58,484 nucleotides of DNA from Candidatus Dormiibacterota bacterium. Its GTDB lineage: Bacteria; Chloroflexota; Dormibacteria; Dormibacterales; Dormibacteraceae. The stretch lies in NCBI GenBank assembly GCA_003139695.1, contig PLJM01000010.1, positions 1 to 58,484 of the forward strand. The letters are read 5' to 3'. Positions within the stretch are counted from its first letter, which is position 1; each line of letters starts with the position of its first letter. Under the pieces are notes generated by a model, which had not been told where the DNA came from, searched no databases, and saw only the letters and a list, made by a program, of their open reading frames with translations. This document shows positions 32,208 to 44,320 of this stretch, piece by piece. The translations under genes were made by a program, and so were the position numbers.

Positions 32208-33317
32208 GTGAGTCGATCAAAGATGGCCAGTAGCAATTCAGGTGAGACAGGGGCAGGCCTGGTGTTGCGGAGCGCCGATCCACTGAACTGCGAAACCCCG
32301 ATCTCGGCGCTGATGGGTGGGACGGTGACGCCGAACGAGAATTTCTACGTGCGCAATCACTTCCGTGTCCCTGCCATCGATGGCGCGCGCTGGCGCCTCG
32401 AGGTCGGCGGTCTCGTGCGCCGACCGTTGCGCCTTGGCATAACGGATCTCGTCAACTTGCCGGCACAAGTCCAAACGGCAACCCTGGAATGCGCCGGCAA
32501 CGGTCGCGCATTCCTGGCACCTCCCGTGAGCGGGGAGCAGTGGGAACTTGGAGCGGTGAGCACGGCGGAGTGGACGGGCGTGAGGCTGGCTGAAGTCCTG
32601 GATCGAGCGGGTCTCAAATCGGGGGCCCGGGAAGCGGTGTTCCGGTCCGCCGACAGGGCGATCGGCAGGCATTCACGCGGTGCAGGTCGCTTCGAGTGGA
32701 GTCTGACTCTCGACGAAGTCCACCAGGCCGACGTTTTGCTCGCGTACGCAATGAATGGACAACCCCTGCCCATTCAGCATGGCTACCCGCTGCGTGTAAT
32801 CGTTCCCGGCTGGTACGGGGTCGCGGCGGTGAAGTGGCTGACCGAGATCGAGGTCGTCGGCCAGCCCTTCCGTGGCTACTTCCAGACTGAGAAGTACGTG
32901 TACGAATGGGAACGGGACGGCCGTCTGGAACGAGAGCCGGTTCGGCAGATGAGGGTCCGCTCGTTGATCACCGAGCCCGACGCAGACGGTGAGGTCGACA
33001 TTGGCCCGTTGGCAATCCGCGGACTCGCCTGGTCGGGTGTGGCGCCGCTTGCCCGAGTCGATGTCAGCGTTAGCGGGGGGGCATGGCAGCCGGCTGAGTT
33101 ATTCGGCCAGCCTTCTACGTGCAGCTGGCAGCGCTGGGAGCTGCTGACGAAAGTTAGCGGGCCTGGTCGCATCGCGCTCCGCTCCCGGGCCACCGATGGC
33201 GCGGAACGAACTCAGCCCGAACAGCCGGAATGGAATCGCCTGGGTTATGGGAACAACGCCATCCAGGAAGTGTCAATTCGCGCCAGGCGGCCGAGATCCA
33301 GTTTCGCTGGAAGGTAA
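32208..33317 (+). CDS. Sulfite oxidase-family molybdopterin enzyme
   Basis: A 369-residue protein of the SO fold without heme or Tat signal. ENFYVRNHFRVPAIDG starts the Moco domain; LECAGNGRAFL carries the Moco-ligand Cys (near residue 95). YPLRVIVPGWYGVAAVKWL binds the pterin, and the C-terminal dimerisation domain follows (RGLAWSGVAPLARVDVSVSG). No N-terminal signal is seen, so it may act in the cytoplasm, unlike most SorA-type enzymes. The substrate (sulfite or other) is unknown. Start is GTG 32208 or ATG 32223. A MoaD-like gene faces it just downstream. Confidence 0.85.
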   Translation: MSRSKMASSNSGETGAGLVLRSADPLNCETPISALMGGTVTPNENFYVRNHFRVPAIDGARWRLEVGGLVRRPLRLGITDLVNLPAQVQTATLECAGNGRAFLAPPVSGEQWELGAVSTAEWTGVRLAEVLDRAGLKSGAREAVFRSADRAIGRHSRGAGRFEWSLTLDEVHQADVLLAYAMNGQPLPIQHGYPLRVIVPGWYGVAAVKWLTEIEVVGQPFRGYFQTEKYVYEWERDGRLEREPVRQMRVRSLITEPDADGEVDIGPLAIRGLAWSGVAPLARVDVSVSGGAWQPAELFGQPSTCSWQRWELLTKVSGPGRIALRSRATDGAERTQPEQPEWNRLGYGNNAIQEVSIRARRPRSSFAGR

Positions 33318-33328
33318 GGCTGTGCGGT

Positions 33329-33625
33329 TCAGCCGCCGGCTATCGCGCCCACTATCAAATAAGGCTCTATTCCTGTTGCGACCGGCTCGGGCAGAGGGGC
33401 GTCAAGCGGCTCGTCCGAAAGGTCCTCCTCGCAGGCAAAGAACCGCAGCATCGCCCGCCGCTTCTTGGTGCGCGCGTCGCGCACCGTTCCGCGCAGAGCC
33501 GGGTACTTCGCCTCGAGCGCGTCGATGACCGACCGTTGCGTGACCGCGCCATCGACCTGGAGCTGCACCTCCCGGCCGACGCCGGCGAGCGTGCGCAGAT
33601 TCGCCGGCAGCTCGACCCGGATCAA
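33329..33625 (-). CDS. MoaD/ThiS-like sulfur-carrier protein
   Basis: A 98-residue ubiquitin-fold protein: [20 protein letters not shown] at the start and VGAIAGG at the end; the terminal Gly-Gly needed for thiocarboxylation is intact. TTG at 33625 overlaps the stop of the upstream propeller gene (TTGA), so the two are translationally coupled. No MoaE is present in the window. It may serve molybdopterin synthesis (a sulfite-oxidase-like gene lies next to it, convergent) or another sulfur transfer reaction. Confidence 0.75.
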   Translation of the reverse strand: MIRVELPANLRTLAGVGREVQLQVDGAVTQRSVIDALEAKYPALRGTVRDARTKKRRAMLRFFACEEDLSDEPLDAPLPEPVATGIEPYLIVGAIAGG

Positions 33626-34737
33626 GCCAGCGTCTGCACCTCCACCGACAGCACCGCAGGCAGGTCCCTCGCGATCGCCATCCAGCTGTCACCCGAGTTG
33701 GCCGACGCGTACACCTGTCCGCCGGTGGTCCCGAAGTACACGCCGCACGACTCGGCCTCGTCGACCGCCATCGCGTCCCTGAGCACGTTCACATAGCAAT
33801 CCTTTTGAGGCAGGCCCTTGGTGAGGGGCTCCCACTCGTTACCTCCGGTGCGGCTGCGATACACGCGCAGCTTGCCGTCGGGAACGAAATGGTCCGAATC
33901 GCTGGTGATCGGCACCACGTAAATGGTTTCCGGCTCATGCGCGTGAACGTCGATGGCGAAACCAAAGTCGGTGGGCAGGTTGCCGCTGACCTCGTGCCAC
34001 GTGTCGCCGGCGTCATCGGTGCGCATCACGTCCCAGTGCTTCTGCATGAACAGCGTGTTCGGGCGGCTCGGGTGCATAGCCAGGTGGTGGACGCAATGAC
34101 CGATCTCCGCGTCCGGGTCTGGGATGTACGACGACCTCAAACCATGGTTGATCGGAGTCCAGGTCTTGCCGCTGTCGTCGCTGCGAAACGAGCCGGCGGA
34201 CGAGATGGCGGTGATGATCCGCTCCGGGTTCGTCGGATCCAGGATGATCGTATGCAGGCAAAGGCCGCCAGCGCCCGGCGCCCAGGTAGGGGCGGTTTTA
34301 TGCGTCCGCAGGCTTGGCAGCTCGTCCCATGAGGTCCCGCCGTTGGTCGACTTGAACAACGCCGCATCCTCGACCCCTGCATAGACGGTGTCAGGGTCCG
34401 TAAGCGACGGTTCGAGGTGCCAGACTCGCAAGAAGTCCCAAGGGTGATCGGTGTTGTCGTACCACTTGTGAGTGCCGGGTGTCCCGTCGTAATGGAATTC
34501 GTTGCCGATCGGCTGCCAGGCGGCGCCACCGTCGTCGGACCGCTGGATCACCTGTCCGAACCAGCCGCGCGATGTTGAGGCGTAGAGCCTGTTGGGCTCG
34601 GCTGGGGAGCCGTTGACGTGATAGACATCCCATCCCGCGAAATGCGGCCCATCGATCTTCCAATCTTTTCGCCGTTCGTCGGACGTCAGGACAAAGGCCC
34701 CTTTATGGGTTCCCACCAGTAGACGTAGCGTCGTCAT
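33622..34737 (-). CDS. BNR/sialidase-type beta-propeller protein (VPS10/sortilin-like)
   Basis: A 371-residue protein made of repeated Asp-box/BNR-type blades: [60 protein letters not shown] and [15 protein letters not shown], spaced about 60 residues. No signal peptide is seen, so it appears cytoplasmic. Homologues are labelled glycosyl hydrolase or exo-alpha-sialidase, but the repeats alone do not prove catalysis. It is coupled to the MoaD-like gene through a TTGA overlap. Confidence 0.75.
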   Translation of the reverse strand: MTTLRLLVGTHKGAFVLTSDERRKDWKIDGPHFAGWDVYHVNGSPAEPNRLYASTSRGWFGQVIQRSDDGGAAWQPIGNEFHYDGTPGTHKWYDNTDHPWDFLRVWHLEPSLTDPDTVYAGVEDAALFKSTNGGTSWDELPSLRTHKTAPTWAPGAGGLCLHTIILDPTNPERIITAISSAGSFRSDDSGKTWTPINHGLRSSYIPDPDAEIGHCVHHLAMHPSRPNTLFMQKHWDVMRTDDAGDTWHEVSGNLPTDFGFAIDVHAHEPETIYVVPITSDSDHFVPDGKLRVYRSRTGGNEWEPLTKGLPQKDCYVNVLRDAMAVDEAESCGVYFGTTGGQVYASANSGDSWMAIARDLPAVLSVEVQTLA

Positions 34738-34853
34738 GCTCCCTCCATTCGCAGTCAGGTATCGCAGCCGGCGTCGAGGCGATCGGCGCTCGACCTTCTC
34801 ATTGTGACCGATGGCCGCTGGCGCCCGACGATGCCGATTTCTATCATTTCCAC

Positions 34854-35474
34854 ATGGCCACAGCGACTGCGCGTCTGACGGTTCTACAAGAGGCGCGCCT
34901 GGCTCAGGTCCTTACGGTTGGCTGGATGGTGGTCGAGGCGTCAGTCGCAATCACCGCAGGCATCATCGCGCGTTCCGTGGCGCTCACAGCATTCGGCGTC
35001 GACAGCGGTGTCGAGCTCTTTTCGTCGGCAGTTGTGCTGCACCGTTTGATTCAAAGATCTGAATCCGAGGAACGTGGTTCGCTCTCCGGCGGCGAGCGGC
35101 GCGCCAGCAGGCTGGTCGGGTATGCGCTTTACGCCCTGGTCGCCTACATCTTGCTTTCGGCCCTTGTCTCGTTGGTTTTGCGAATCGAGCCGCACCCGTC
35201 GCCAGTCGGCATCGCACTCACCGTGGCGTCGCTTGGAATCATGGCCGCGCTGTGGCGCTGGCGGCTGGCATTGGCCGAGCGCCTTGGCAGTCCGGCGCTT
35301 CGAGGCGATGCTGCGTGCAGCGTGGTCTGTCTGTACCTGGCGGCAGTGGCGCTGGCCGGATTGGTCATGAACCAGCTGTTTGGACTGTGGTGGGCCGATC
35401 CCTTGGCAGCGATTGCGTTGGTCTGGTGGATCAGAGGCGAGGCCCGAGAGGCGGTCGAAGCAGGCCGGACTTAG
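34854..35474 (+). CDS. CDF-like cation transporter family membrane protein
   Basis: A 206-residue protein with five or six hydrophobic segments. [21 protein letters not shown] resembles the CDF metal-binding helix II (normally with Asp-x3-Asp/His), but only one Asp is kept before the Glu; [16 protein letters not shown] matches helix V with its Asp. The usual C-terminal cytoplasmic domain is absent, so metal transport is uncertain. A TATCAT box 6 nt before the ATG suggests a leaderless mRNA. The 3' end overlaps the convergent GT87 gene by 4 bp. Confidence 0.65.
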   Translation: MATATARLTVLQEARLAQVLTVGWMVVEASVAITAGIIARSVALTAFGVDSGVELFSSAVVLHRLIQRSESEERGSLSGGERRASRLVGYALYALVAYILLSALVSLVLRIEPHPSPVGIALTVASLGIMAALWRWRLALAERLGSPALRGDAACSVVCLYLAAVALAGLVMNQLFGLWWADPLAAIALVWWIRGEAREAVEAGRT

Positions 35475-36670
35475 GCGCGCACCCCAGCGCCGGGTGAACG
35501 CGAATCGGACCTCGGGTTCGCCGCGGCTGGCTCGTTGCCTGCAGTGAACGCGCCAAGGCCCAGGATGACCAGCCAGCCGAAGTCCCACGCGAGCTGAGGC
35601 AGTGGGTTTCCAAGGCTGATCGCCTGCATTGGCACGACGCCCAGCAACAACCAGAGCCGGTGCCACAGCGCCGGTCCGGTATGCAGGACCAACCAGGCGG
35701 CGAGGATGAGGGCCGCGTAGTCGTATTGATGAAGGTGAAAGGCGAAGACGAGCGAGCCGAGGAGACCAATTGCAAAGACCATGTTCAGGTCGGCTCGCCG
35801 GCGCCAGGCGATCACAAGCGCCGCGATTCCTTGAAGACCTTCCAGCGCGTAAGACACAGGGCCCGTGCCGAAAATGTAGGCGAGTGTGTAGTGGGCCAGG
35901 CCGGTGTCGGTCTGCCCGTACTCCAGAGTCTGCAGCGCGTTGTTGAGACCCGATGGCCCGAGCGCGATCACGCATGCGATCACGAGCAGGGTGCAGACAG
36001 CAGCCCAACTCAGGAATGGCCGGAAGCGTCCGCTGACCGCCAGGGCCAGCGGGACCAGGAACACAGTGTGCGGCTTGAGCGCTGTGGCCAGGGCAAGCGC
36101 GGCACCGGCGGCCAGCGGTCGGTCCTTGGAGCAAAGCCACCATGCGGTGGCGAGCAATCCCACGATGACCAGCGAAGGCTGGCTGAAGTAGAAGGCGTCC
36201 AGCACCGGCCACAACGCGAGCGCGGCCAGTAGCAGGGCGATTTTCCTGAGGCCTGAGTACGGTGCGGCGATGTGCCATGCCCAGAGCAGGGCGGCGAGCG
36301 AGATGGCGCTCCAGAAGGCATAGGCCACCGGTAGCGGAAGGGCGGTCAGCGGTGCGATCAACCAGGCAAAAACCGGCGGGTTGATGAAGGGCAGGGCGGG
36401 ACCGATGTCGGTCTGGCCGGCGGGGAACGACGCGGACAGCGCGCGCAGGGTCTGCAGGTCGTAGATGCTCGCCCACCCGTAACGGAGGCCTGCCTCCGCG
36501 GCGACGTAAAAAATCCTGAAGTCCGGGTGGACCGGTTGCCTGATAAACAGGATGACCCAGGTGACTACGTCATAGAGCGCAGCCCAACCGGCGATCACGG
36601 CGGCGATGGCCAGCCACAGGGGCGGCAGCGAGGGGCGCGATGGCGGGGGAACCTCAGCGGTTCGCGACAA
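35471..36670 (-). CDS. GT87/DUF2029-like membrane glycosyltransferase
   Basis: About 399 residues with 10-12 membrane helices. HPDFRIFYVAAEAGLRYGWA with YDLQTLRALSASF is the periplasmic acidic loop seen in DUF2029/GT87 mannosyltransferases that use polyprenyl-phosphate sugars. KPHTVFLVPLALAVSG and HLHQYDYAALILAAWLVLH are also typical. The start is uncertain: TTG 36670 overlaps the BtuF-like stop by 17 bp and is preferred, while ATG 36739 would overlap by 86 bp. It may add sugars to cell-envelope polymers. Confidence 0.7.
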   Translation of the reverse strand: MSRTAEVPPPSRPSLPPLWLAIAAVIAGWAALYDVVTWVILFIRQPVHPDFRIFYVAAEAGLRYGWASIYDLQTLRALSASFPAGQTDIGPALPFINPPVFAWLIAPLTALPLPVAYAFWSAISLAALLWAWHIAAPYSGLRKIALLLAALALWPVLDAFYFSQPSLVIVGLLATAWWLCSKDRPLAAGAALALATALKPHTVFLVPLALAVSGRFRPFLSWAAVCTLLVIACVIALGPSGLNNALQTLEYGQTDTGLAHYTLAYIFGTGPVSYALEGLQGIAALVIAWRRRADLNMVFAIGLLGSLVFAFHLHQYDYAALILAAWLVLHTGPALWHRLWLLLGVVPMQAISLGNPLPQLAWDFGWLVILGLGAFTAGNEPAAANPRSDSRSPGAGVRA

Positions 36671-37478
36671 GTTGCTCGAGCGAGTCGACGAGCCGCGGTC
36701 CTGGGCGGTTGAAGTAGGCAGATCCATCCAGTACGACAACGCGGGCGGCGCCCACTGCGTTGATGTTGGTTTGAACCAGCGCGGCTTCCTCCAGCGCGCG
36801 ATCGCGGTTGAATCCGCAGGGCGCCAGGATCAGCAGCTCAGGATGAGCAGCGACCACGTCCGCCCACGATAACGCGATGGAAGGGACGCCCGCGCGCGCC
36901 AGCGGGTCCTCGATTCCCGCCAATGTGAGCAAATCTGGCGTCCAGTGACCCGCTCGGTAAGGCGGGTCTATCCATTCGAGGAACACCCCGCGAACCAATC
37001 CGTGGCGCTGGGCTTCGCGAGAGGCTGCGTCGAGACGGGCGCGCAGACCGGCCATGAGCGGCGCCGCATCGCCACCGCACGCCGCCGCGACCTCCTCGAT
37101 ATCGGCGAGCACGTCGGCCACTGAGTGGGGGTGCTGGCGGATCATCGATATCCCGACAAGATCGTCTGCCACCTGGTCGGCGGACACCGCACAAACCCGA
37201 CACACGTCCTGCGCGATCACCAGGTCGGGGTGCAGATCTCGAATCGCCTCGGTGTCGACCTCATATAGAGAACGGCCCTCCGCCGCCGCCAGCGCCACGG
37301 CGGCCTCGATGCCGCCGCTGTCCTTGTCCTCGAGACCGAGCGTCGATCGCGTGACGATCGGAAGCGATGCGGCCTCGGCGGGGTAGTCGCACTCGTGCGT
37401 CACCGCCACGAGCTGGCTCCCGAGCCCGAGTGCGAACAGGGTCTCGGTGGCGCTTGGCAGCAGCGAGACGATCCTCAA
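36654..37478 (-). CDS. BtuF-like cobalamin/metal-chelate binding protein (no signal peptide)
   Basis: A 274-residue protein of the periplasmic-binding fold type: RIVSLLPSATETLFALGLGS, VAVTHECDYPAEAASLP, HPDLVIAQDVCRVCAVS and PELLILAPCGFNRDRALEEA. It lacks a secretion signal or lipobox, unlike a true transporter-linked BtuF, and resembles the cytosolic ABC-binding-protein-like family found in many genomes. TTG at 37478 overlaps the debranching enzyme stop (TTGA), giving tight coupling. No BtuC/BtuD genes are nearby, so a non-transport role is possible. Confidence 0.75.
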   Translation of the reverse strand: MRIVSLLPSATETLFALGLGSQLVAVTHECDYPAEAASLPIVTRSTLGLEDKDSGGIEAAVALAAAEGRSLYEVDTEAIRDLHPDLVIAQDVCRVCAVSADQVADDLVGISMIRQHPHSVADVLADIEEVAAACGGDAAPLMAGLRARLDAASREAQRHGLVRGVFLEWIDPPYRAGHWTPDLLTLAGIEDPLARAGVPSIALSWADVVAAHPELLILAPCGFNRDRALEEAALVQTNINAVGAARVVVLDGSAYFNRPGPRLVDSLEQLVANR

Positions 37479-39415
37479 GGCGCCGGTACGAGCTGTCTCG
37501 TGGTGGCTGCGCGGGTTCGCAGCATCCGGCGCGCCCTGATCACCTCCGCCACCGACCACGCTTGCATCGGGCATCCTGTAGCACGGTGCGGTGCGTCGCC
37601 GTCGGCGGTCTCGGAGACCGAGCCCAACCCCCATTCCCATAGGTGCTGCTCGAGCCCGTCCAACACCCCGGTGACCTGGATGCCAGTCCTGAGCGCGGCC
37701 TCGACGTAAGGCCCGACCATCCACGGCCAGACGGTGCCCTCGTGGTATGCCGCGTCGCGTGCGCTGACGCCGCCCCTGTGCAGCCCGCGGTAGGCGGGGT
37801 CGGAGGGGCTCAGCGAGCGAAGGCCGAGCGAGGTCAGCAGCTCGGCGCCCGCAATCCGTACCACGCTCGCTTCCAGCACCGGGGCATGGGGGAGAGAGAT
37901 CGCCAGCAGGCAGTTGGGTCGCACCTGGAGGTTGTCGGGGTCGACGACGTCGGCGCACCCGGACGGGCTGAGGAAGTGATGCTTGAAGGATTCGCGAGCC
38001 AGCTGTGCGAGCCGGCGCAGATCGGTGGTGTCGTGCTTGAGCCTCTCCTCCAGCGTGGCGACCGTGGCCAGCGCATTGATCCACAGGGCGTTGATCTCGA
38101 CGGCTTTGCCCGCTCTCTGCGTCACCGGCCGGCCATCGACAAGAGCGTCCATCCAGGTCAGCGCGACACCGTCGGCACCTTGGCGCAGAAGGGAGTCGGT
38201 GGGATCGACCTTGATCCCGTAACGGGTCCCCGCGAGGTGATGTTCGATCACGTCGCGCATCGCTGTCGACAGCTCCGCCGCGAGCTCGTGGTCGCCCGTC
38301 CTTTGAACGTGGCGCCCGACCGCGTGCAGGAACCACAGCGTGGCGTCGGCGCTGTTGTACTCGCTCTCGCCGGTGTCGCTCGTGTTCGCGAGCATTCCCT
38401 CCGACAGGGTTTGCGCGGCCCGAAGCAGGAGCTTGCGTCCTTCTTCATGTCGACCCGTGTCGAGGAACAAGCCTTCGTACGAGGTCATCGTGTCTCGCGA
38501 CCACTCGCCGAACCATGGATATCCCGCCACGACCGTCGGCCCCTCGACGATGAATTGATCGGCCGCCACCGCGAGCAAGCGATCGACCTCGTCAACCGCA
38601 TGCGCGGTCGCGATGACGGCTCCGGAGCGGTGCCTGGCCTTGGCAAAGATCGCAGCCGGCCGGCGCGGCGGGATGCCGGGTGCGCCGGCCCAGGCGACCA
38701 GCTCGTGGGCCTCACCAGGCTCGAGCTGGACGGCGAAGTGGCCGGCGTGCCACAGGTCTTCGGTGGCGCCCAATCCACGCTCGGCCTCGACCCGATAGTG
38801 AACGCCTCGGTACCACTCGCCGCCCGCCACGTAGCCCGCGCCCGCCACCCGGTACGCATCCTCGAAGAGGAAGCCATCCGCGGCGACGTCGACGGCTGGC
38901 GCGCCATTGGCGAAACGCTCGCCATGCACATCGCGCCAGGTGCACAGAGGGTGCAGCTCGAGGGACACGGGGCCGGGCGCCCTGAGAACGCGGTGGATGA
39001 TGGCAACAGAAGCGCGCCCGTGGTCCATGGCGATCTCGCGCTCGATGGCAACGTCGCCGAAGGTCCACCGCCAACGAGGCAGTCCCTCCACCAGCTCGAA
39101 GCTTTCGAGGTGGACGTGGCCGTTCGGGTCGATCGCTCCGGAGGACCATTCGTGTACGGCGAGGGGAATTCGGCGCTCTCCGATGATCAGGATGGGGTCG
39201 ATGGCGGCCAGGCCGAGCATCCGGCCGGCGGGCGGCCGGGTCGCGACGATGAGCAGCCCGTGATAGCGGCGCGTGCGGAGCCCGCCCACGGTCCCCATGG
39301 CGTAGCCCCCGAGCCCGTCAGGCACCAGCCACTCGCGCTCAGAAGCAGCATCGAGATCGCCACAAAGCGCGCGCCCGAATCTCACGCGGTAAGTGTGAGC
39401 GGGTGCGCGCGGCAT
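37475..39415 (-). CDS. Glycogen debranching enzyme (GH133, amylo-alpha-1,6-glucosidase type)
   Basis: A 646-residue protein. The N-terminal domain (REWLVPDGLGGYAMGTVGGL and TRRYHGLLIVATRPP) and the C-terminal catalytic (alpha/alpha)6 domain (AGYPWFGEWSRDTMTSYEGL, GVALTWMDALVDGRPVTQRA, YHEGTVWPWMVGPYVEAALR) match bacterial GDE. It removes alpha-1,6 branch points of glycogen. It starts only 11 bp from the divergent GH63 gene, and its stop is coupled to a BtuF-like gene. Together with GH63 and the trehalose genes it suggests active glycogen/trehalose turnover. Confidence 0.9.
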   Translation of the reverse strand: MPRAPAHTYRVRFGRALCGDLDAASEREWLVPDGLGGYAMGTVGGLRTRRYHGLLIVATRPPAGRMLGLAAIDPILIIGERRIPLAVHEWSSGAIDPNGHVHLESFELVEGLPRWRWTFGDVAIEREIAMDHGRASVAIIHRVLRAPGPVSLELHPLCTWRDVHGERFANGAPAVDVAADGFLFEDAYRVAGAGYVAGGEWYRGVHYRVEAERGLGATEDLWHAGHFAVQLEPGEAHELVAWAGAPGIPPRRPAAIFAKARHRSGAVIATAHAVDEVDRLLAVAADQFIVEGPTVVAGYPWFGEWSRDTMTSYEGLFLDTGRHEEGRKLLLRAAQTLSEGMLANTSDTGESEYNSADATLWFLHAVGRHVQRTGDHELAAELSTAMRDVIEHHLAGTRYGIKVDPTDSLLRQGADGVALTWMDALVDGRPVTQRAGKAVEINALWINALATVATLEERLKHDTTDLRRLAQLARESFKHHFLSPSGCADVVDPDNLQVRPNCLLAISLPHAPVLEASVVRIAGAELLTSLGLRSLSPSDPAYRGLHRGGVSARDAAYHEGTVWPWMVGPYVEAALRTGIQVTGVLDGLEQHLWEWGLGSVSETADGDAPHRATGCPMQAWSVAEVIRARRMLRTRAATTRQLVPAP

Positions 39416-39426
39416 AACCTAGGTCG

Positions 39427-42009
<2,583 letters not shown>

Positions 42010-42010
42010 G

Positions 42011-42766
42011 TTGGACCTCGACGGCAAGGTTGCGATAGTCACCGGGGCAGGCAGCGGCATCGGCTACGCGATCGCCGAGCGATTCGCGTCAGCGGGCGCG
42101 AGCGTTTGTGTCAACTATCTCGGGTACGAGGACGACGCCAAGGCGCTTGCGCAAAAGCTGCCGAAGGCGATGGCGTTCAGGGCGGACGTCTCGAAGGCGG
42201 CCGATGTGCAGGCCATGGTGGACGCCACGATCAAGGAGCTCGGCTCGCTCGACGTGCTCGTCAACAACGCAGGCATCGAGCGGTCGATGCCGTTCCTCGA
42301 CGTCGACGAGGCGACGTGGGACCTCATGCTCGGCGTCGACCTCAAGGGAGCGTTCCTCTGCGCTCAGGCCTGCGCGCGGGCGATGCGTGACTCCCGGCGA
42401 GGTGGCTCGATCGTCAACATCTCCTCGATTCACGAGGACGTTCCGTTTCCCGGCTACACCCCTTACTCCGTTGCCAAAGGTGGGCTGCGCATGATGATGC
42501 GCAATGCGGCGCTGGAGCTCGCGGAGCACCGCATCCGCGTCAACAACGTCGCGCCCGGCGCGATCGCAACGCCGATCAACGCCAAGACACTGAACGACCC
42601 GGACAAGGTCGCGACTCTGCAGACGATCATCCCGCTCCAGCGCATGGGCCGGCCGGAGGAGGTCGCCGAGGTGGCGCTGTTTCTTGCCTCCGACGCCTCG
42701 TCCTATGTGACTGGCTCGACCTACTACGTCGACGGAGGCATGGTCCGGTACTCGCAACCCCTTTAG
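42011..42766 (+). CDS. SDR family oxidoreductase (glucose 1-dehydrogenase-like)
   Basis: A 251-residue classical short-chain dehydrogenase: AIVTGAGSGIGYAIAERFAS (NAD(P) binding), VLVNNAGIERS, SIVNISSIHEDVPFPGYTPY with the catalytic Ser, YSVAKGG (Tyr-x3-Lys), and NNVAPGAIATPINA. It most resembles glucose 1-dehydrogenases. TTG at 42011 follows GGGGAG and lies directly after the GH63 stop, so the two genes are co-transcribed. A glucose-releasing enzyme followed by a glucose dehydrogenase is a plausible pair. Confidence 0.85.
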   Translation: MDLDGKVAIVTGAGSGIGYAIAERFASAGASVCVNYLGYEDDAKALAQKLPKAMAFRADVSKAADVQAMVDATIKELGSLDVLVNNAGIERSMPFLDVDEATWDLMLGVDLKGAFLCAQACARAMRDSRRGGSIVNISSIHEDVPFPGYTPYSVAKGGLRMMMRNAALELAEHRIRVNNVAPGAIATPINAKTLNDPDKVATLQTIIPLQRMGRPEEVAEVALFLASDASSYVTGSTYYVDGGMVRYSQPL

Positions 42767-42880
42767 ATCAGGTCGCCGCGCTCGGGGTATCGTGTGCCCC
42801 GTCAATGACGTCGTTCCTCGCCTCTCCGATGTTCGTAACGTCTGCGACCCGTCTGCCGTTTCTGCTTGTGTGGCAGGGTT

Positions 42881-42899
42881 GGCCGGGGCCCCCCCGGCC
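42881..42899 (+). terminator. GC-rich hairpin
   Basis: GGCCGGGG and CCCCGGCC pair over a 3-nt loop about 115 bp after the SDR stop. There is no T-run directly after it. It is the most stable structure in the 200-bp gap before the lipoprotein gene and may stop the GH63-SDR transcript. Confidence 0.45.
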
Positions 42900-42966
42900 A
42901 TGACTTTGTATCACTCGTCTCACAATCGTGGCTTGGAGAATCCAATCGTTATTAAGTCCCATCGAT

Positions 42967-44244
42967 ATGCCGGAAGATGAGCAGGCGCTCGCGAAGCGAC
43001 CGCCGGTGAGAGGGAACCATTTGGGTTCCCTCTCACACTTCAGGCTCGGGGTAGGTGCGCTAGCTGCTGTTCTGATGCTGGCCGCCTGCGGAAGTGCCCC
43101 CACGGCGGTCACTTCGAGCCCAAGCCCGTCTGAGATCGCCAGCCCGACGCCCACTCCCTCACCCAGCCCCGAGCCCAGCGCGACTCCATCGCCGTTGCCG
43201 CCGCCAAGCCCCGTGCCGGTCCCCTCATGGGCGGTCATGAAGGCCACCTGCACCGGCCAGGCAAGCGCGCGCGAGGCGATAGTGCTGATGAAAAGCGCGA
43301 CGACCAAGGTCATCGCGGATGTCACCGACCCATTGCACCCAAAGACGATCTGCAAGCTGAGTGGTGGCTGGTCTCCGCTTCTGGTCACTGCCAGCGAGAT
43401 CTCGTGGGCGGCAAGCGAACACCGTCCGGGAACGGCCGGTGCGAGCGCGATCGTCACGCTCGACGTCTTCTCCGGAATTGCCTCCGTAGTGGTGATGTGG
43501 CAGGGCGGTGGGTACCTCGACGGCCTGCATGCGTGGAGCCCTCACCGTGACCTGCTCGCGTACCTCGTGTCCGACACGACCGGCGTCGACCTTCACCTGC
43601 TGAGCGGGGGAGGGGACAGGGTCGTCGCGTCCCTCGGAGCGGTACCTGCGCGCGGCATCAACTCCAGCGAGGATGACTCGTTCCTCCAGTTCTCACCTGA
43701 CGGCGCTTACTTCGCGCTGGAGCAAACCTTCACGGCAAGCGGGGCGCATCTACAGATATGGAAGGCGCCGACCGGGGCTCTGGCGTACTCGCAGACGTCC
43801 GCGACCATGGCCAGCTGGGGCAGCACTACCAGCAAGCTCTACTTCAGGCATCCCCTGGCGTCGACCATCTATTCCTGGGACCCGGTCGGAAAACTGACCC
43901 AGCCGATCGGCCAGGCGCTCGCCTGGATCAAGCCGCGGGCGGATGCGGGTGACGACTACCTTGCGTTCACTGTGCGTGACTCAGCCGGCATACCGCACGT
44001 CTGGCTGTACGGCCATGGTGGGCGATCCGGGTCCCAGCTGGCGAACGTTCGGTCCTCGCCAGAGTTCCTGACCGCGAGCCAGATCTTCTACATCGAGGAG
44101 TCGCCTTGTGGCGCCAACTGCGGTCCCGGCCCAGCGACCTTACCCGATGGCAAAACTTTCATCTTCGACATGGGCCACCAGACCGAAACTGCGTCAACCA
44201 TCGCCACCGTATATGCAACGTGGCCGCTGCCCGGGCAGATCTAA
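42967..44244 (+). CDS. Lipoprotein with proline/serine-rich linker and beta-propeller-like domain
   Basis: A 425-residue protein. After a 30-residue basic N-terminus a hydrophobic segment ends in LGVGALAAVLMLAACGSAPT, a lipobox with Cys at about residue 43. A 40-residue Pro/Ser/Thr linker (SPTPTPSPSPEPSATPSP) follows. The rest is beta-rich with repeated WSPH, FSPDGAYFALEQT and WGSTTSKLYF-type segments, like WD40/TolB-type propellers. It is probably anchored outside the membrane. The function is unknown. The ATG at 42967 is the start used; upstream codons give an unusually long pre-signal region. Confidence 0.6.
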   Translation: MPEDEQALAKRPPVRGNHLGSLSHFRLGVGALAAVLMLAACGSAPTAVTSSPSPSEIASPTPTPSPSPEPSATPSPLPPPSPVPVPSWAVMKATCTGQASAREAIVLMKSATTKVIADVTDPLHPKTICKLSGGWSPLLVTASEISWAASEHRPGTAGASAIVTLDVFSGIASVVVMWQGGGYLDGLHAWSPHRDLLAYLVSDTTGVDLHLLSGGGDRVVASLGAVPARGINSSEDDSFLQFSPDGAYFALEQTFTASGAHLQIWKAPTGALAYSQTSATMASWGSTTSKLYFRHPLASTIYSWDPVGKLTQPIGQALAWIKPRADAGDDYLAFTVRDSAGIPHVWLYGHGGRSGSQLANVRSSPEFLTASQIFYIEESPCGANCGPGPATLPDGKTFIFDMGHQTETASTIATVYATWPLPGQI

Positions 44245-44263
44245 AGAACAGTCCGGAATAAGT

Positions 44264-44319
44264 TAGGCTATCCTATCTCTCGTGATAGGCATACCCATAG
44301 TGGTGATTAGGACCTCCTA
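44264..44319. promoter_or_regulatory. Triple metalloregulator operator (TAGG-N4-CCTA-type sites at 22-bp spacing)
   Basis: Three near-identical half-palindromes precede the DtxR/MntR gene: TAGGCTATCCTA (44264-44275), TAGGCATACCCA (44286-44297) and TAGGACCTCCTA (44308-44319). The starts are spaced exactly 22 bp. They resemble the core of DtxR/IdeR-type boxes. The third site covers the likely Shine-Dalgarno (AGGA) and ends one base before the GTG start at 44321, so bound repressor would also block translation initiation or elongation of transcription. Confidence 0.65.
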
Positions 44320-44320
44320 G

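Noticed and set aside
36654..37478. Vitamin B12 ABC import system
   Set aside because: No signal peptide or lipobox on the BtuF-like protein and no BtuC/BtuD genes nearby.
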